Source of the DNA: Luteimonas sp. S4-F44
GTDB lineage: Bacteria; Pseudomonadota; Gammaproteobacteria; Xanthomonadales; Xanthomonadaceae
DNA length: 64,000 nt
Assembly: GCF_022637415.1 (NCBI RefSeq)
Contig: NZ_CP093340.1
Span: 1,922,001 to 1,986,000 of the forward strand
Direction: 5' to 3'
Of the stretch, positions 18,723 through 26,957 are shown one piece after another; positions within the stretch are counted from its first letter, which is position 1; every line of letters starts with the position of its first letter. The notes beneath the pieces were generated by a model. It saw only the letters and a program-made list of their open reading frames with translations. It was not told the origin of the DNA and did not search any database. The position numbers were made by a program, and so were the translations under genes.

Positions 18723-19463
18723 ATGAGCGCACGCGTGGCATTGGTCACCGGCGGCACCGGCGGTATCGGCACGGCCATCGTCAGGCGCCTGGCCGACAGT
18801 GGCTATCGCGTCGCCACCAACTACCGCAACGCCGAGAAGGCCGAGGCCTGGCAGCAGCAGCTGCGCGAGGCCGGCTACGAGGTTGCGATCGCGTCCGGGG
18901 ATGTCTCCGACCACGTCGAGGCCGAGCGCATGGTGCGCGAGATCGAGTCCCAGCTCGGGCCCATCGACATCCTGATCAACAACGCCGGCATCACCCGCGA
19001 CGGCACCTTCCACAAGATGCACGCGCTGCAGTGGCAGGACGTCATCAACACCAATCTCAACTCGGTCTACAACGTCACCCGCCCGGTGATCGAAGGCATG
19101 CGCGAGCGCAAGTGGGGGCGGATCATCCAGATCAGTTCGATCAACGGCCTCAAGGGCCAGTACGGCCAGGCCAACTACGCCGCCGCCAAGGCCGGCATGC
19201 ACGGCTTCACGATTTCGCTGGCGCGCGAGAACGCCAAGCTCGGCATCACCGTCAACACGGTCTCGCCCGGCTACGTCGCCACCGACATGGTGATGGCGGT
19301 GCCCGAGGAGGTCCGCGCCAAGATCGCCGCCGACATCCCGACCGGCCGGCTGGGACGCCCGGAGGAGATCGCCTACGCGGTGAATTTCCTGGTGGCCGAG
19401 GAAGCGTCGTGGATCACCGGCTCCAACCTCGACATCAACGGCGGCCACCATATGGGGTGGTGA
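18723..19463 (+). CDS. phaB: Acetoacetyl-CoA reductase (PhaB-type SDR)
   Basis: NADPH-dependent short-chain reductase making (R)-3-hydroxybutyryl-CoA for polyhydroxyalkanoate; 246 aa, the family length. Cofactor motif is VTGGTGGIGTAIVRRLA, with NNAGITRDGTFHKM following. The catalytic Ser (QISSINGLKGQYGQ) and YxxxK (NYAAAKAGMHGF) are present, as is the PhaB-type end ITGSNLDINGGHHMGW. GITRDGTFHKM and GLKGQYGQANY are more PhaB-like than FabG-like. A GGGAGG ribosome site lies just upstream. It is followed by the PHA regulator phaR and a second reductase. Confidence 0.88.
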   Translation: MSARVALVTGGTGGIGTAIVRRLADSGYRVATNYRNAEKAEAWQQQLREAGYEVAIASGDVSDHVEAERMVREIESQLGPIDILINNAGITRDGTFHKMHALQWQDVINTNLNSVYNVTRPVIEGMRERKWGRIIQISSINGLKGQYGQANYAAAKAGMHGFTISLARENAKLGITVNTVSPGYVATDMVMAVPEEVRAKIAADIPTGRLGRPEEIAYAVNFLVAEEASWITGSNLDINGGHHMGW

Positions 19464-19605
19464 GGGCGCGATCGCGCCACGCGTCCATACTGCGGCGGAC
19501 GGTCCACGGCGCCTTGCGGCCGGCCGCATTCATGCCTTGTTCCAGTTGCGCCCCCTTCCCCGCTGCGCCATGCTGCGCGGCATCAAAGACTTGAGTACCG
19601 GCTTC

Positions 19606-20079
19606 ATGGGCGCCACGCGCATCATCAAGAAGTACCCGAACCGTCGGCTCTACGATACGGAAATCTCCAGCTACATCACCATCGAGGACGTGCGCCAACT
19701 CATCGTCGACGGCGAAAACTTCGAGGTGCGCGACGCCAAGAGCGGCGAGGACCTGACCCGCTCGGTCCTGCTGCAGATCATCTCCGACCAGGAGTCGGAC
19801 GGCGAGCCGGTGCTCTCGACCCAGCTGTTGAGCCAGATCATCCGCTTCTACGGCGATTCGATGCAGGGGTTCATGGGCAGCTACCTGGAACGCTCGATGC
19901 AGGTCTTCCTGGACCAGCAGCAGCAGTTCCGCCAGCAGATGGGCGGCCTGCTGGGGCAGACGCCGTGGGCGATGATGAACCAGCTCACCGAGCGCAATCT
20001 GGAGATGTGGAAGGAGTTCCAGAAGACCATGACCGGCGGCGTCCACAACGACCGCCCGGGCGACAAGCGCGGCCGCTGA
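19606..20079 (+). CDS. phaR: Polyhydroxyalkanoate synthesis repressor PhaR
   Basis: Transcriptional repressor that senses PHA granules and controls phasin genes; 157 aa. The N-terminal DNA-binding domain TRIIKKYPNRRLYDTEISSY is nearly diagnostic. It is followed by PHB-accumulation regulatory repeats (SGEDLTRSVLLQIISDQE, LLSQIIRFYGDSMQGFM) and a Gln-rich helix (VFLDQQQQFRQQMGG). ATG at 19606 (MGATRIIKK) is preferred because family members start a few residues before RIIKKYPN. An in-frame ATG at 19570 would add 12 residues. Confidence 0.93.
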   Translation: MGATRIIKKYPNRRLYDTEISSYITIEDVRQLIVDGENFEVRDAKSGEDLTRSVLLQIISDQESDGEPVLSTQLLSQIIRFYGDSMQGFMGSYLERSMQVFLDQQQQFRQQMGGLLGQTPWAMMNQLTERNLEMWKEFQKTMTGGVHNDRPGDKRGR

Positions 20080-20092
20080 GCCGGCACGCATC

Positions 20093-20866
20093 GTGTCCGC
20101 GCCCGACCGGACGCCCGCGCACATGCGCGCGTCGCCTCGGATCGCATTGGTCACCGGCGGCCTGGGTGGAATCGGCCGCGCGATCTGCAGGCGTCTGGCC
20201 GCCGATGGCTGCCACGTGATCGCCGCCGACCTGGCGCGCGATCCTGCGCGGCCCGAGAGCGGCCGCGACCCGGCCGCGCCGCAGGTGGAAACGCTGGCGC
20301 TGGATGTCAGCGACTTCGACGCCTGCGCGGCGGCGGTCGCCGACATCGAGGCACGGCATGGCCGGCTCGACATCCTGGTCAATGCCGCCGGCATCACCCG
20401 CGACGCCACCCTGCGCAAGATGACGCGTGCGCAGTGGGATGAGGTGCTGCACATTGACCTGGGCAGCGTGTTCAACCTCTGCCGCCACGCGGTCGAGGGC
20501 ATGACGACGCGCGGCTTTGGGCGCATCGTCAACATCGGCTCGGTCAGCGGCCAGACCGGCAATTTCGGCCAGACCAACTACGCCGCGGCCAAGGCCGGCC
20601 TACACGGGTTCACGATGTCGCTCGCACGCGAGGTTGCGGCCAAGGGTGTCACCGTCAACAGCCTGTCGCCCGGCTACGTCGCCACGCCGATGACCGCGGC
20701 GATGCCGCCCGAAGTGCTGGCGCGCACCGTCGCCAGCGTGCCGGTGGGCCGCGTCGGCCAGCCCGACGACATCGCCCGGGCGGTCGCGTTCCTGGCGGCC
20801 GACGACGCCGGCTACATCACCGGCGTCAACCTGCCAGTCAACGGCGGCTTGTTCATGAGCTTCTGA
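20093..20866 (+). CDS. Second acetoacetyl-CoA reductase-like SDR
   Basis: SDR of 257 aa, about half identical by eye to the reductase at 18723. It has VTGGLGGIGRAICRRLA, NAAGITRDATLRKM, IGSVSGQTGNFGQTNYAAAK (Ser, Tyr, Lys) and ITGVNLPVNGGLFMSF. All catalytic residues are kept. PhaB and FabG both fit; ITRDATLRKM and the phaR neighbourhood favour a PHA or 3-hydroxyacyl-CoA role. It begins 13 bp after phaR with GTG at 20093; ATG at 20123 (MRASPRIALVTG) is an equally credible start. Neither has a strong ribosome site. Confidence 0.82.
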   Translation: MSAPDRTPAHMRASPRIALVTGGLGGIGRAICRRLAADGCHVIAADLARDPARPESGRDPAAPQVETLALDVSDFDACAAAVADIEARHGRLDILVNAAGITRDATLRKMTRAQWDEVLHIDLGSVFNLCRHAVEGMTTRGFGRIVNIGSVSGQTGNFGQTNYAAAKAGLHGFTMSLAREVAAKGVTVNSLSPGYVATPMTAAMPPEVLARTVASVPVGRVGQPDDIARAVAFLAADDAGYITGVNLPVNGGLFMSF

Positions 20867-20885
20867 AGCGCCCGGCCGCGCGCGG

Positions 20886-21797
20886 TCAGCGTGCGGCGGT
20901 CTGCGCGTCCTCGCAGAACTTCGCCCGGTACTCGAGCGCCTTGGGCATCAGCGCTTCCAGGGTCTGGATGCGGGTGCCGGGATTGGGATGGGTCGAGGAG
21001 AACTCCGGCGGCGCCTGCCCGCCGCTGGCCTCGCCCATGCGCTGCCACAACGGCACCGCTTCGCGCGGATCGAAGCATGCCGCCGCGGCGAGCATCAGCC
21101 CGACCTCATCGGCTTCGGTCTCGTGCTTGCGCGCATAGGGCAGCAGATAGCCGTAGCCCATTGCCGCCATGACCATCTGCTGTTGCTGGGGATCCATGCC
21201 GCTCATCGCGCCGGCGGTCTGGCCGATCTGGGTCAGCCGCTGCTGGGCCATGCGCTGGGCGCCGTGCCGCAACAGCGCATGCGCGATCTCGTGGCCCATC
21301 ACCACCGCCATCGCATCGGCGTTCTGCGCCACCGGCACCAGTCCGGTGTAGACCGCCATCTTGCCGCCGGGCAGGCAGAAGGCGTTGGCCTGGTCGGACT
21401 CGATGACGTTGACCTCCCAGTCGAAGTTCTCGGAAAAGCGTGTCGGTGCCAGGCCGTGCTCGCGCGCCAGCTCGGCCTCGACCACGCCGACCTTGGCGAT
21501 CAACCGGTCGGCGATCGCGCGCACATCGCGGGCGACCGGGCTGTCAGGCGCCACCGCACGCTCCTGGCCCAGGATCTCCTGATAGGCCTGCAGGCCGAGC
21601 GTCTTCTCGTCGTCGACGCTCAGGCCACGGTCGATCAGCACAGTCTCGCCGGTGACCGGATCGACCGAGCGGTTGGAGATGTAGTAGTACGCGCCGTAGA
21701 GCCCGAACAGCAGCAGGATCACCCACCGCAGGTTGAAGCCGCGACGTGGCGCACGGCCGGGCTGTTGCCTGTCGCGCCCGAAGGGATCCTGTCTCAT
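20886..21797 (-). CDS. Membrane-anchored M48 family metalloprotease (LoiP/BepA-like)
   Basis: Predicted periplasm-facing zinc protease, 303 aa. A Pro/Arg-rich cytoplasmic start is followed by one transmembrane segment (about 21-42, NLRWVILLLFGLYGAYYYIS). The M48 zinc site is VMGHEIAHALLRHGAQRM (about residues 165-175), with the third ligand in KHETEADEVGLML. NAFCLPGGKMAVYTGL and the C-terminal STHPNPGTRIQTLE are typical of the YggG/LoiP/BepA group. Unlike LoiP it has no lipobox. It starts 33 bp after a lipoprotein gene on the same strand and is probably co-transcribed. Confidence 0.88.
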   Translation of the reverse strand: MRQDPFGRDRQQPGRAPRRGFNLRWVILLLFGLYGAYYYISNRSVDPVTGETVLIDRGLSVDDEKTLGLQAYQEILGQERAVAPDSPVARDVRAIADRLIAKVGVVEAELAREHGLAPTRFSENFDWEVNVIESDQANAFCLPGGKMAVYTGLVPVAQNADAMAVVMGHEIAHALLRHGAQRMAQQRLTQIGQTAGAMSGMDPQQQQMVMAAMGYGYLLPYARKHETEADEVGLMLAAAACFDPREAVPLWQRMGEASGGQAPPEFSSTHPNPGTRIQTLEALMPKALEYRAKFCEDAQTAAR

Positions 21798-21830
21798 CTC
21801 GTTCTCCAGTGCCGGCAGGACCGGCGGCAG

Positions 21831-23684
21831 TCAAAGGTCGCGGACGACGCGGAAGCCGATTCTGGCATTGGTCGTGTCGACGGAGGCAAGTGCCCGCCAG
21901 CTGGCCCGGGTCTGCGCCGGCGAGCTCGCCCACGAGCCACCCCGGATCACCTGGTCGCGGCAGCCCGGGTTCACCCAGGCCGAGCCATCCTCCGGCGCCC
22001 GGCGGTAGGTCGCATGCCAGCAATCGGCCATCCACTCGCTGACATTACCCGCCAGGTCGTACACGCCCCAGCGATTGGGCGGGAAGCTGGCGACCGGGGC
22101 CGGTCCCCAGTAGCCGTCGCCGTAACCGGGGAATGCATTGCCCCAGGTCCGCCCCGAGGGCGAACGGTCGAGTGCGCCGGTGACGTTGCCGGCCTCCGGC
22201 GGCGGGGTCCCCTCGCCCCACGGCCAGCGCTCGCTGGTGCCGGCGCGATAGGCGTATTCGAACTCGGCCTCGCTCGGCAGCCGGTAACGCTGCCCGCTCT
22301 GCGCCGACAGCCACTCGACATAGGCCTGGGCGTCCTTGGCGCTGACGTGCAGCACCGGCATGGTGTCGCCGGCCGGGCGGCCGACATAGTCCGAGCGCCA
22401 GTCGACGTTGCTGCGGCGCAGGAAGTTGCCGGTGCGTTCGTCGTAGACCATCGAGAAGCCGCGGCGCATGGCGCGGGTCTGATAGCCGGTCGCCTCGATG
22501 AAGCGACGGAACTCGGCGACGCTCACTTCGCGCACGCCCATCGCGAAGCCGCGTTCGAACCGGATCGCATGGCGGGGCTTTTCGTTGTCGTCCGCGATCT
22601 CGTCGCCAGGCAGCGCGCCCATCATGAAACCGCCGTGCGGCAGCACGACCAGCTGCGGCCCGCGCGCGCCGCCTTCCAGCGCATCGGTGAACACCTGGCC
22701 GGGCCGGAAGTCGCCGTAGTGGACCGCCCGATCGATGCGCTCGCGCAGGTCCAGCGCCACCGGGTCACCGGGGGACGCGATCGCCAGAATCTCGGCCAGC
22801 CGTGCACGTGCGGTCGCCACGCCGTTGATCTTCGGCAGCGCCTCGACGCCGGCATCGCGCAGCCGCTGGATGCGCACCGCGCGCATGTGTGCGATGCGCC
22901 GCTCGGCATCGGGCACGGTCGCAAAGCCGGGCCGGACGGTCGTGGCGTACGCCAGCCAGCGCGCGGCGGTGCGGAAATCGCCCTGCGTGCCGGCGTCCTC
23001 GGCGCGCCGGATCAGCGCGCTCTCGACCGCGGCCAGCCCCTGCAGCGCCCGCGGCTGGCCCGGTCGCAACGCCGCCGCCTCGCGGAAACCGGCCAATGCG
23101 CCGCCGCCCTCCTCGCCCAGTTCGCCGGCGGCGAGCGCGCGCTCGGCCTCGCGGTTGAGGTCCCACAGCCGGTCGCTCTCGTCGACGCGTTCCAGATACC
23201 GGACCACGGCCTCGTCGTCGGCCGCGAGGTAACGCGCGACTGCGGCGAACTCGTGCGCGGCGCGCAGGCCGGCGATCGAATCGCGGTTATCGGCCTCGTC
23301 CAGCGCGCGATCGCCCAGTGCGAGCAGTTTGGCCTGCGCCCGGCGCAGTCCAGAGCGCGCCGCGCGCTCCTGACCGGGCACCTGCTGCAAGGCCAGATAC
23401 AGCGGGATCGCCGAGTCGGCGGTCGCATGCAGGTCGTCGGCGGCCAGCGCGTCGGCGGCACGCTTACGGGCCTCGTCCGCCGCTTCGGGGGCGATCGCGA
23501 CCGGTGGCGGCTGCCAGTTGAGCTCGCCGGCGATCCGGTCGTCGCCGCTGATGGTCACGCTGCCATCGCCGCCCGAGACCTTTTCGCTGCGCGTATCGCC
23601 GTCGCAGCCGCTGCCCAGCAGCAGCAACGCGCTCAGCACTCCGACCACGACGACTGCGCGCAACGCTGGCTCCCATGACCGCAT
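21831..23684 (-). CDS. Lipoprotein with C-terminal formylglycine-generating-enzyme (SUMF1) domain
   Basis: A 617-residue predicted lipoprotein: signal segment AVVVVGVLSALLLL with lipobox GSGC (Cys about 27). A long helical, repeat-like middle (about 60-330) is rich in AxxALAAG units that resemble TPR-type stretches. The SUMF1/FGE-sulfatase domain spans about 350-617, with GGFMMGALPGDEIADDNEKP, EVSVAEFRRFIEATGY, RLPSEAEFEYAYRAGT, YDLAGNVSEWMADCW and VIRGGSWASSP. True FGE copper-site cysteines are not obvious, so it is more likely a non-catalytic SUMF1-like or substrate-binding domain. Role unknown; the M48 protease downstream suggests envelope function. Confidence 0.85.
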   Translation of the reverse strand: MRSWEPALRAVVVVGVLSALLLLGSGCDGDTRSEKVSGGDGSVTISGDDRIAGELNWQPPPVAIAPEAADEARKRAADALAADDLHATADSAIPLYLALQQVPGQERAARSGLRRAQAKLLALGDRALDEADNRDSIAGLRAAHEFAAVARYLAADDEAVVRYLERVDESDRLWDLNREAERALAAGELGEEGGGALAGFREAAALRPGQPRALQGLAAVESALIRRAEDAGTQGDFRTAARWLAYATTVRPGFATVPDAERRIAHMRAVRIQRLRDAGVEALPKINGVATARARLAEILAIASPGDPVALDLRERIDRAVHYGDFRPGQVFTDALEGGARGPQLVVLPHGGFMMGALPGDEIADDNEKPRHAIRFERGFAMGVREVSVAEFRRFIEATGYQTRAMRRGFSMVYDERTGNFLRRSNVDWRSDYVGRPAGDTMPVLHVSAKDAQAYVEWLSAQSGQRYRLPSEAEFEYAYRAGTSERWPWGEGTPPPEAGNVTGALDRSPSGRTWGNAFPGYGDGYWGPAPVASFPPNRWGVYDLAGNVSEWMADCWHATYRRAPEDGSAWVNPGCRDQVIRGGSWASSPAQTRASWRALASVDTTNARIGFRVVRDL

Positions 23685-23771
23685 CGCGTCAGATTAATCG
23701 ATCACAGCCGGGGCGACGATGCGCCGGCCTCACGATTGCCGCTCCCGCATGCCGCCGTTAGGCTGTCGCGC

Positions 23772-24902
23772 ATGCCTTCTTCCAATGCCTGCTGGATCGA
23801 CGATCCGGCAACCCTCCAGACCCGACTCCAGACGGCATTCGCCCGCGTCGGGCTCGACACCGAATTCATCCGCGAGCGGACGTTCTGGCCCCAGCTGGCC
23901 CTGGTGCAGGTCGCGCTCGAACGCGACGACGGCGGCATCGATGTGCTGCTGGTCGACCCGCTGGTGCCCGGCATGCTCGACGCGCTGCGCCCGCTGCTGG
24001 CCGATCCGGCCATCGTCAAGATCATGCACAGCGCCAGCGAGGACCTGGTCGCGCTGGGCCATGCCTGCGGCGTGGCGCCGGCGCCGTTGTTCGACACCCA
24101 GATCGCCGCGGCGCTGGCCGGCACCGGCTCGGGGATGGGCTACCAGCGGCTGGTGCAGGACACGCTCGGCATCGCGCTGCCCAAGGGTGAAACCCGCTCG
24201 GACTGGTTGCGGCGGCCGCTGTCGCCGACCCAGCTCGACTACGCCGCCGACGATGTCGAGCATCTGTTCGCGCTGCACGAAACGCTGGCCGCGAAGATCG
24301 CGGTGCTCGGCCGCGAGGCCTGGCTGCAGGAGGACTGCGCGCGGCTGGTCGCGACGGCCGGCAACATGGAAGGCGAGCGTTGGCCGCAACTGGGCGGACG
24401 CACCGGCCTGTTCCTCGATGCCGACGCGCAACGCCGCTTGTTGCGTCTGCTGCGCTGGCGCGAACACTACGCCCGCAGCCACGACCGGCCACGCAGCTGG
24501 ATTCTCGACAACGAACTGGCAACGCTGCTCGCACGCGACCCGCCGGCCGATCCCGACGCCCTGCAGCGCCGGCTCGACGCCCATCCCAAGGCCCCACGCA
24601 AGCTCGGCGCCGCGATCTGGGACGCGCTCGTCACCGAACTGCCCGATGAGGCCGAGGCGCCGATCGCGCGCGCCGAAGAGCCTGACCGCAAGCGCCTGAA
24701 GCAACTGCAACAGGCGGCGTCCGCACGCAGCGCCGAACTCGGCCTGCCCGACGGCGTGCTCGCCTCGCGCAAGTGGCTCGAAGCCTTGGTCGAAGGCGCC
24801 GACTGGCCCGGCGCGCTGTCGGGCTGGCGCCGCGCCCAGCTCGAGCCCACGCTCGCGCCGTTGCTCGAAAAGGCTGGCGGCCTGCTCGAACGCTCCGTAT
24901 AA
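23772..24902 (+). CDS. rnd: Ribonuclease D
   Basis: 3'-5' exoribonuclease maturing tRNA 3' ends; 376 aa. The DEDDy exonuclease domain (about 1-175) shows VGLDTEFIRERTFWP (Asp and Glu of motif I), KIMHSASEDL (motif II) and LDYAADDVEHLFAL (motif III Tyr and Asp). An HRDC domain lies near 210-290 (LRLLRWREHYARSHDRPR), and a C-terminal helical part completes it. It is directly followed by a tRNA gene; its TAA stop forms part of that tRNA's -10 box. Confidence 0.95.
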   Translation: MPSSNACWIDDPATLQTRLQTAFARVGLDTEFIRERTFWPQLALVQVALERDDGGIDVLLVDPLVPGMLDALRPLLADPAIVKIMHSASEDLVALGHACGVAPAPLFDTQIAAALAGTGSGMGYQRLVQDTLGIALPKGETRSDWLRRPLSPTQLDYAADDVEHLFALHETLAAKIAVLGREAWLQEDCARLVATAGNMEGERWPQLGGRTGLFLDADAQRRLLRLLRWREHYARSHDRPRSWILDNELATLLARDPPADPDALQRRLDAHPKAPRKLGAAIWDALVTELPDEAEAPIARAEEPDRKRLKQLQQAASARSAELGLPDGVLASRKWLEALVEGADWPGALSGWRRAQLEPTLAPLLEKAGGLLERSV

Positions 24903-24903
24903 T
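24898..24903 (+). promoter_or_regulatory. -10 box (TATAAT) for tRNA-Ala inside the rnd stop codon
   Basis: A perfect TATAAT spans the last bases of rnd, and the rnd TAA stop (24900-24902) is part of it. It lies 12 bp before the first base of tRNA-Ala, as expected for a stable-RNA promoter. No consensus -35 is visible at the usual distance. Confidence 0.7.
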
Positions 24904-24915
24904 CGCGTCCATCGT

Positions 24916-24991
<76 letters not shown>

Positions 24992-25011
24992 AGTCATTCC
25001 CGGCTCGAAAA

Positions 25012-25045
25012 CGAAGGGTTGGACGGTCCGCCGTCCAACCCTTCG
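25012..25045. terminator. Perfect 15-bp hairpin after tRNA-Ala
   Basis: CGAAGGGTTGGACGG-TCCG-CCGTCCAACCCTTCG, no mismatches. It lies 20 bp beyond the tRNA and 44 bp beyond the 3' end of the converging DUF3606 gene. It is followed by TCGTT rather than a long T-run, so it is a probable terminator or processing stem. Confidence 0.75.
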
Positions 25046-25088
25046 TCGTTATGGCGCAGATGCACGCCGATGCGCTTGGCGATGCACG

Positions 25089-25265
25089 CTACTTGCCCAG
25101 ATGGCGACGCACATCCTTCGCCATCGGCCCCACGGCCGCGACCGCGTCGCGCAACTGCTCGGGGGTGACATCCAGCGCCTGGGTCCAATAGCGAAGCTCG
25201 TAATCCTCGTCGACGTTGATGCGATCGCGATCGGCGGCGCCGGTCTTGCTTTTGTCGTCCGACAT
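25089..25265 (-). CDS. DUF3606 domain protein
   Basis: A 58-residue soluble acidic protein, MSDDKSKTGAADRDRINVDE onward. It carries the DUF3606 pattern: D-R-x-R-I-x-V followed by E-x-x-Y-W-T-x-x-L (YELRYWTQALDVTPEQL), then the helix LRDAVAAVGPMAKDVRRHL. Family function is unknown. These small proteins are common in Xanthomonadaceae. It lies 67 bp downstream of xth on the same strand and could be co-transcribed with it. Confidence 0.82.
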   Translation of the reverse strand: MSDDKSKTGAADRDRINVDEDYELRYWTQALDVTPEQLRDAVAAVGPMAKDVRRHLGK

Positions 25266-25332
25266 GGTGATCTCCCAAAGGCTGCGGTGCCGCCAGCTTC
25301 CCGCTGCGGGCGTGGGCCGTGTGTGAACCGCG

Positions 25333-26130
25333 TCAGCCGACCGCGACCTCGATCCAAGTCGGCGCATGGTCGCTGGCACCGGGCTCGAGCCGCAGCCAAC
25401 GGTCCACGCCCGCCTTGCGCAGCCGGTCGGCCAGTACCGCGTTGACCAGCAGATGATCGATGCGCAGGCCGCGGTCGCGCTCGGCGTGCTGCCGGAAATG
25501 GTCCCAGAACGTGTAGACCCGCGCCTCGTCGCCGAGCACATGCCGCAGCGCATCGGTCCAGCCCTGCGCCAGCAGCCGCTCGAACGCATCCCGCACCTCG
25601 GGCTGGATCAGCGCGTCCTTGCGCCAGGCCTTGGGATCGTAGACATCCGCATCGGTCGGGATGACGTTGTAGTCGCCCATCAGCACCACCGGATGCGCCA
25701 GTCCGACCAGCGCGCGCGCATGCTTGGCCAGCCGCCGCATCCACGCGAGCTTGTAATCGAACTTGGGGCCGGGCTGCGGATTGCCGTTGGGCAGGTACAG
25801 CGCGCCGACCACGATGCCGTGCACCGCCGCCTCGATGTAGCGGCTCTGCGCGTCATCCGGGTCGCCGGGCAGGCCGCGCCGGCTCTCGACCGGGACCGTA
25901 TCGCGGCCAAGCAGTGCGACGCCGTTCCAGGCGCGCTGCCCCTGCCAGATCGCCCCATAGCCGGCCGCTTCCAGCGCCTGGGCCGGGAACGCGGCATCGG
26001 CGGCCTTGAGTTCCTGCAGCGCGACGATGTCCGGGCGCGCCGCCTCCAGCCAGGCCAGCAACTGCGGCAACCGCTTGCCGATGCCGTTGACGTTGAACGT
26101 GGCCAGCTTGAGGGTCTTCTTGCGCGCCAT
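25333..26130 (-). CDS. xth: Exodeoxyribonuclease III (AP endonuclease)
   Basis: Base-excision-repair AP endonuclease and 3'-phosphatase of the exonuclease-endonuclease-phosphatase fold; 265 aa. Motifs in order: ATFNVNGIGKRL (metal Asn), IVALQELKAAD (catalytic Glu), ALYLPNGNPQPGPKFDYKL, VLMGDYNVIPTDADVYDP (Asp and Asn), RIDHLLV and GASDHAPTW (catalytic Asp-His). ATG at 26130 gives MARKKTLKLATFNVNG. It is divergent from the SOS mutagenesis operon. Confidence 0.95.
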   Translation of the reverse strand: MARKKTLKLATFNVNGIGKRLPQLLAWLEAARPDIVALQELKAADAAFPAQALEAAGYGAIWQGQRAWNGVALLGRDTVPVESRRGLPGDPDDAQSRYIEAAVHGIVVGALYLPNGNPQPGPKFDYKLAWMRRLAKHARALVGLAHPVVLMGDYNVIPTDADVYDPKAWRKDALIQPEVRDAFERLLAQGWTDALRHVLGDEARVYTFWDHFRQHAERDRGLRIDHLLVNAVLADRLRKAGVDRWLRLEPGASDHAPTWIEVAVG

Positions 26131-26254
26131 GGCGCCGGGCTCCGGTGACGGGACTGCGTGCGTGGCCGATGTATCGGCGACCGCCCGCGGTGGGCCCCGA
26201 CCATAGGATCGGCGCGATGGCCGGCGGGTGAAAAAGCGCTTCGCCGACATCAGG

Positions 26255-26311
26255 AAAACCGGGGTCAGAGTGCATTTTCGCCTGGCGAAATTGCACTCTG
26301 ACCCCGGTTTT
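26255..26311. repeat. REP-like palindromic element
   Basis: A 57-bp near-perfect inverted repeat. AAAACCGGGGTCAGAGTGCA is mirrored as TGCACTCTGACCCCGGTTTT, with an inner TTTCGCC/GGCGAAA stem around a central T. Elements starting GGGGTCAGAGTGCA are dispersed in many gamma- and betaproteobacterial genomes and are thought to be mobilised by REP-associated (Y1) transposases; that is from memory. Only one copy is in this window and no transposase is near. It lies 22 bp before the LexA2 operator. Confidence 0.88.
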
Positions 26312-26333
26312 CACTCGCCAACCTGGGCCGGAA

Positions 26334-26351
26334 GGTGTACAAATGTACACC
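26334..26351. promoter_or_regulatory. LexA2 operator (SOS box) overlapping the lexA2 start
   Basis: The perfect palindrome GGTGTACAAATGTACACC (arms GGTGTAC/GTACACC, centre AAAT) contains TGTACAAATGTACA, the form I recall being described for Xanthomonas LexA2. It covers the end of the GGAAGG ribosome site and the ATG at 26343. Bound repressor would therefore block both the promoter exit and the translation start region of the mutagenesis operon. Confidence 0.85.
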
Positions 26352-26957
26352 ATGACTCCGCTCCCGCCCCAACGTGCCGCCGTGCTGGCCTTCATCGGCG
26401 ACCGAATCCGCGCCGGCCGACCGCCGAGCCTGGCCGAGATCGCCGCGCACTTCGGCTTCGCCTCGCGCAGCGCCGCGCACAAGCATGTGCAGGCCCTGAC
26501 CGCAGCGGGCCTGCTGGAGGCGCATCCGCATCACAAACGCGGCCTGACCCTGCCCGGCGAGGACGCGCGCCCGCCGCTGCTGGCGCTGCCGGTGCTGGGC
26601 CGGGTCGCAGCGGGCGTGCCGATCGGCGCCGACATCGGGCTCGACCGCCAGCTGTGGCTCGATCGCGGCGTGTTCTCGCTGCGGCCCGACTACCTGCTGC
26701 AGGTGCAGGGCGACTCGATGATCGACGACGGCATCCTCGACGGCGATCTGGTCGGCGTGCACCGCAGCGCCGATGCCCGCGACGGGCAGACGGTGGTCGC
26801 CCGGCTCGACGGCGAACTGACGATCAAACGGCTGCGCCGCGAGGCCGACGGCATCCGCCTGCTGCCGCGCAACCCGGCCTATGCGCCGATCGTGGTGCCG
26901 CCGGGCGCCGACTTCGCGATCGAGGGCCTGTTCTGCGGACTGGTGCGGCAGGGCTGA
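26343..26957 (+). CDS. lexA2: SOS repressor LexA2, autoregulator of the mutagenesis cassette
   Basis: LexA-family repressor of 204 aa. A winged-helix DNA-binding domain (about 1-70, PPSLAEIAAHFGFASRSAAH) precedes the self-cleaving peptidase domain. The cleavage bond is Ala90-Gly91 (LGRVAAGVP); the catalytic pair is Ser125 (QGDSMIDDGI) and Lys162 (ELTIKRLRR). RecA-stimulated autocleavage would derepress imuA-imuB-dnaE2 downstream. ATG at 26343 has GGAAGG 7 bp upstream and is preferred over ATG at 26352. The stop overlaps imuA (TGATG). Confidence 0.95.
   Translation: MYTMTPLPPQRAAVLAFIGDRIRAGRPPSLAEIAAHFGFASRSAAHKHVQALTAAGLLEAHPHHKRGLTLPGEDARPPLLALPVLGRVAAGVPIGADIGLDRQLWLDRGVFSLRPDYLLQVQGDSMIDDGILDGDLVGVHRSADARDGQTVVARLDGELTIKRLRREADGIRLLPRNPAYAPIVVPPGADFAIEGLFCGLVRQG

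Noticed and set aside
20988..23678. Long plus-strand frame opposite the M48 and SUMF1 genes
   Set aside because: No start region, motifs or ribosome site; fully covered by two well-supported minus-strand genes.
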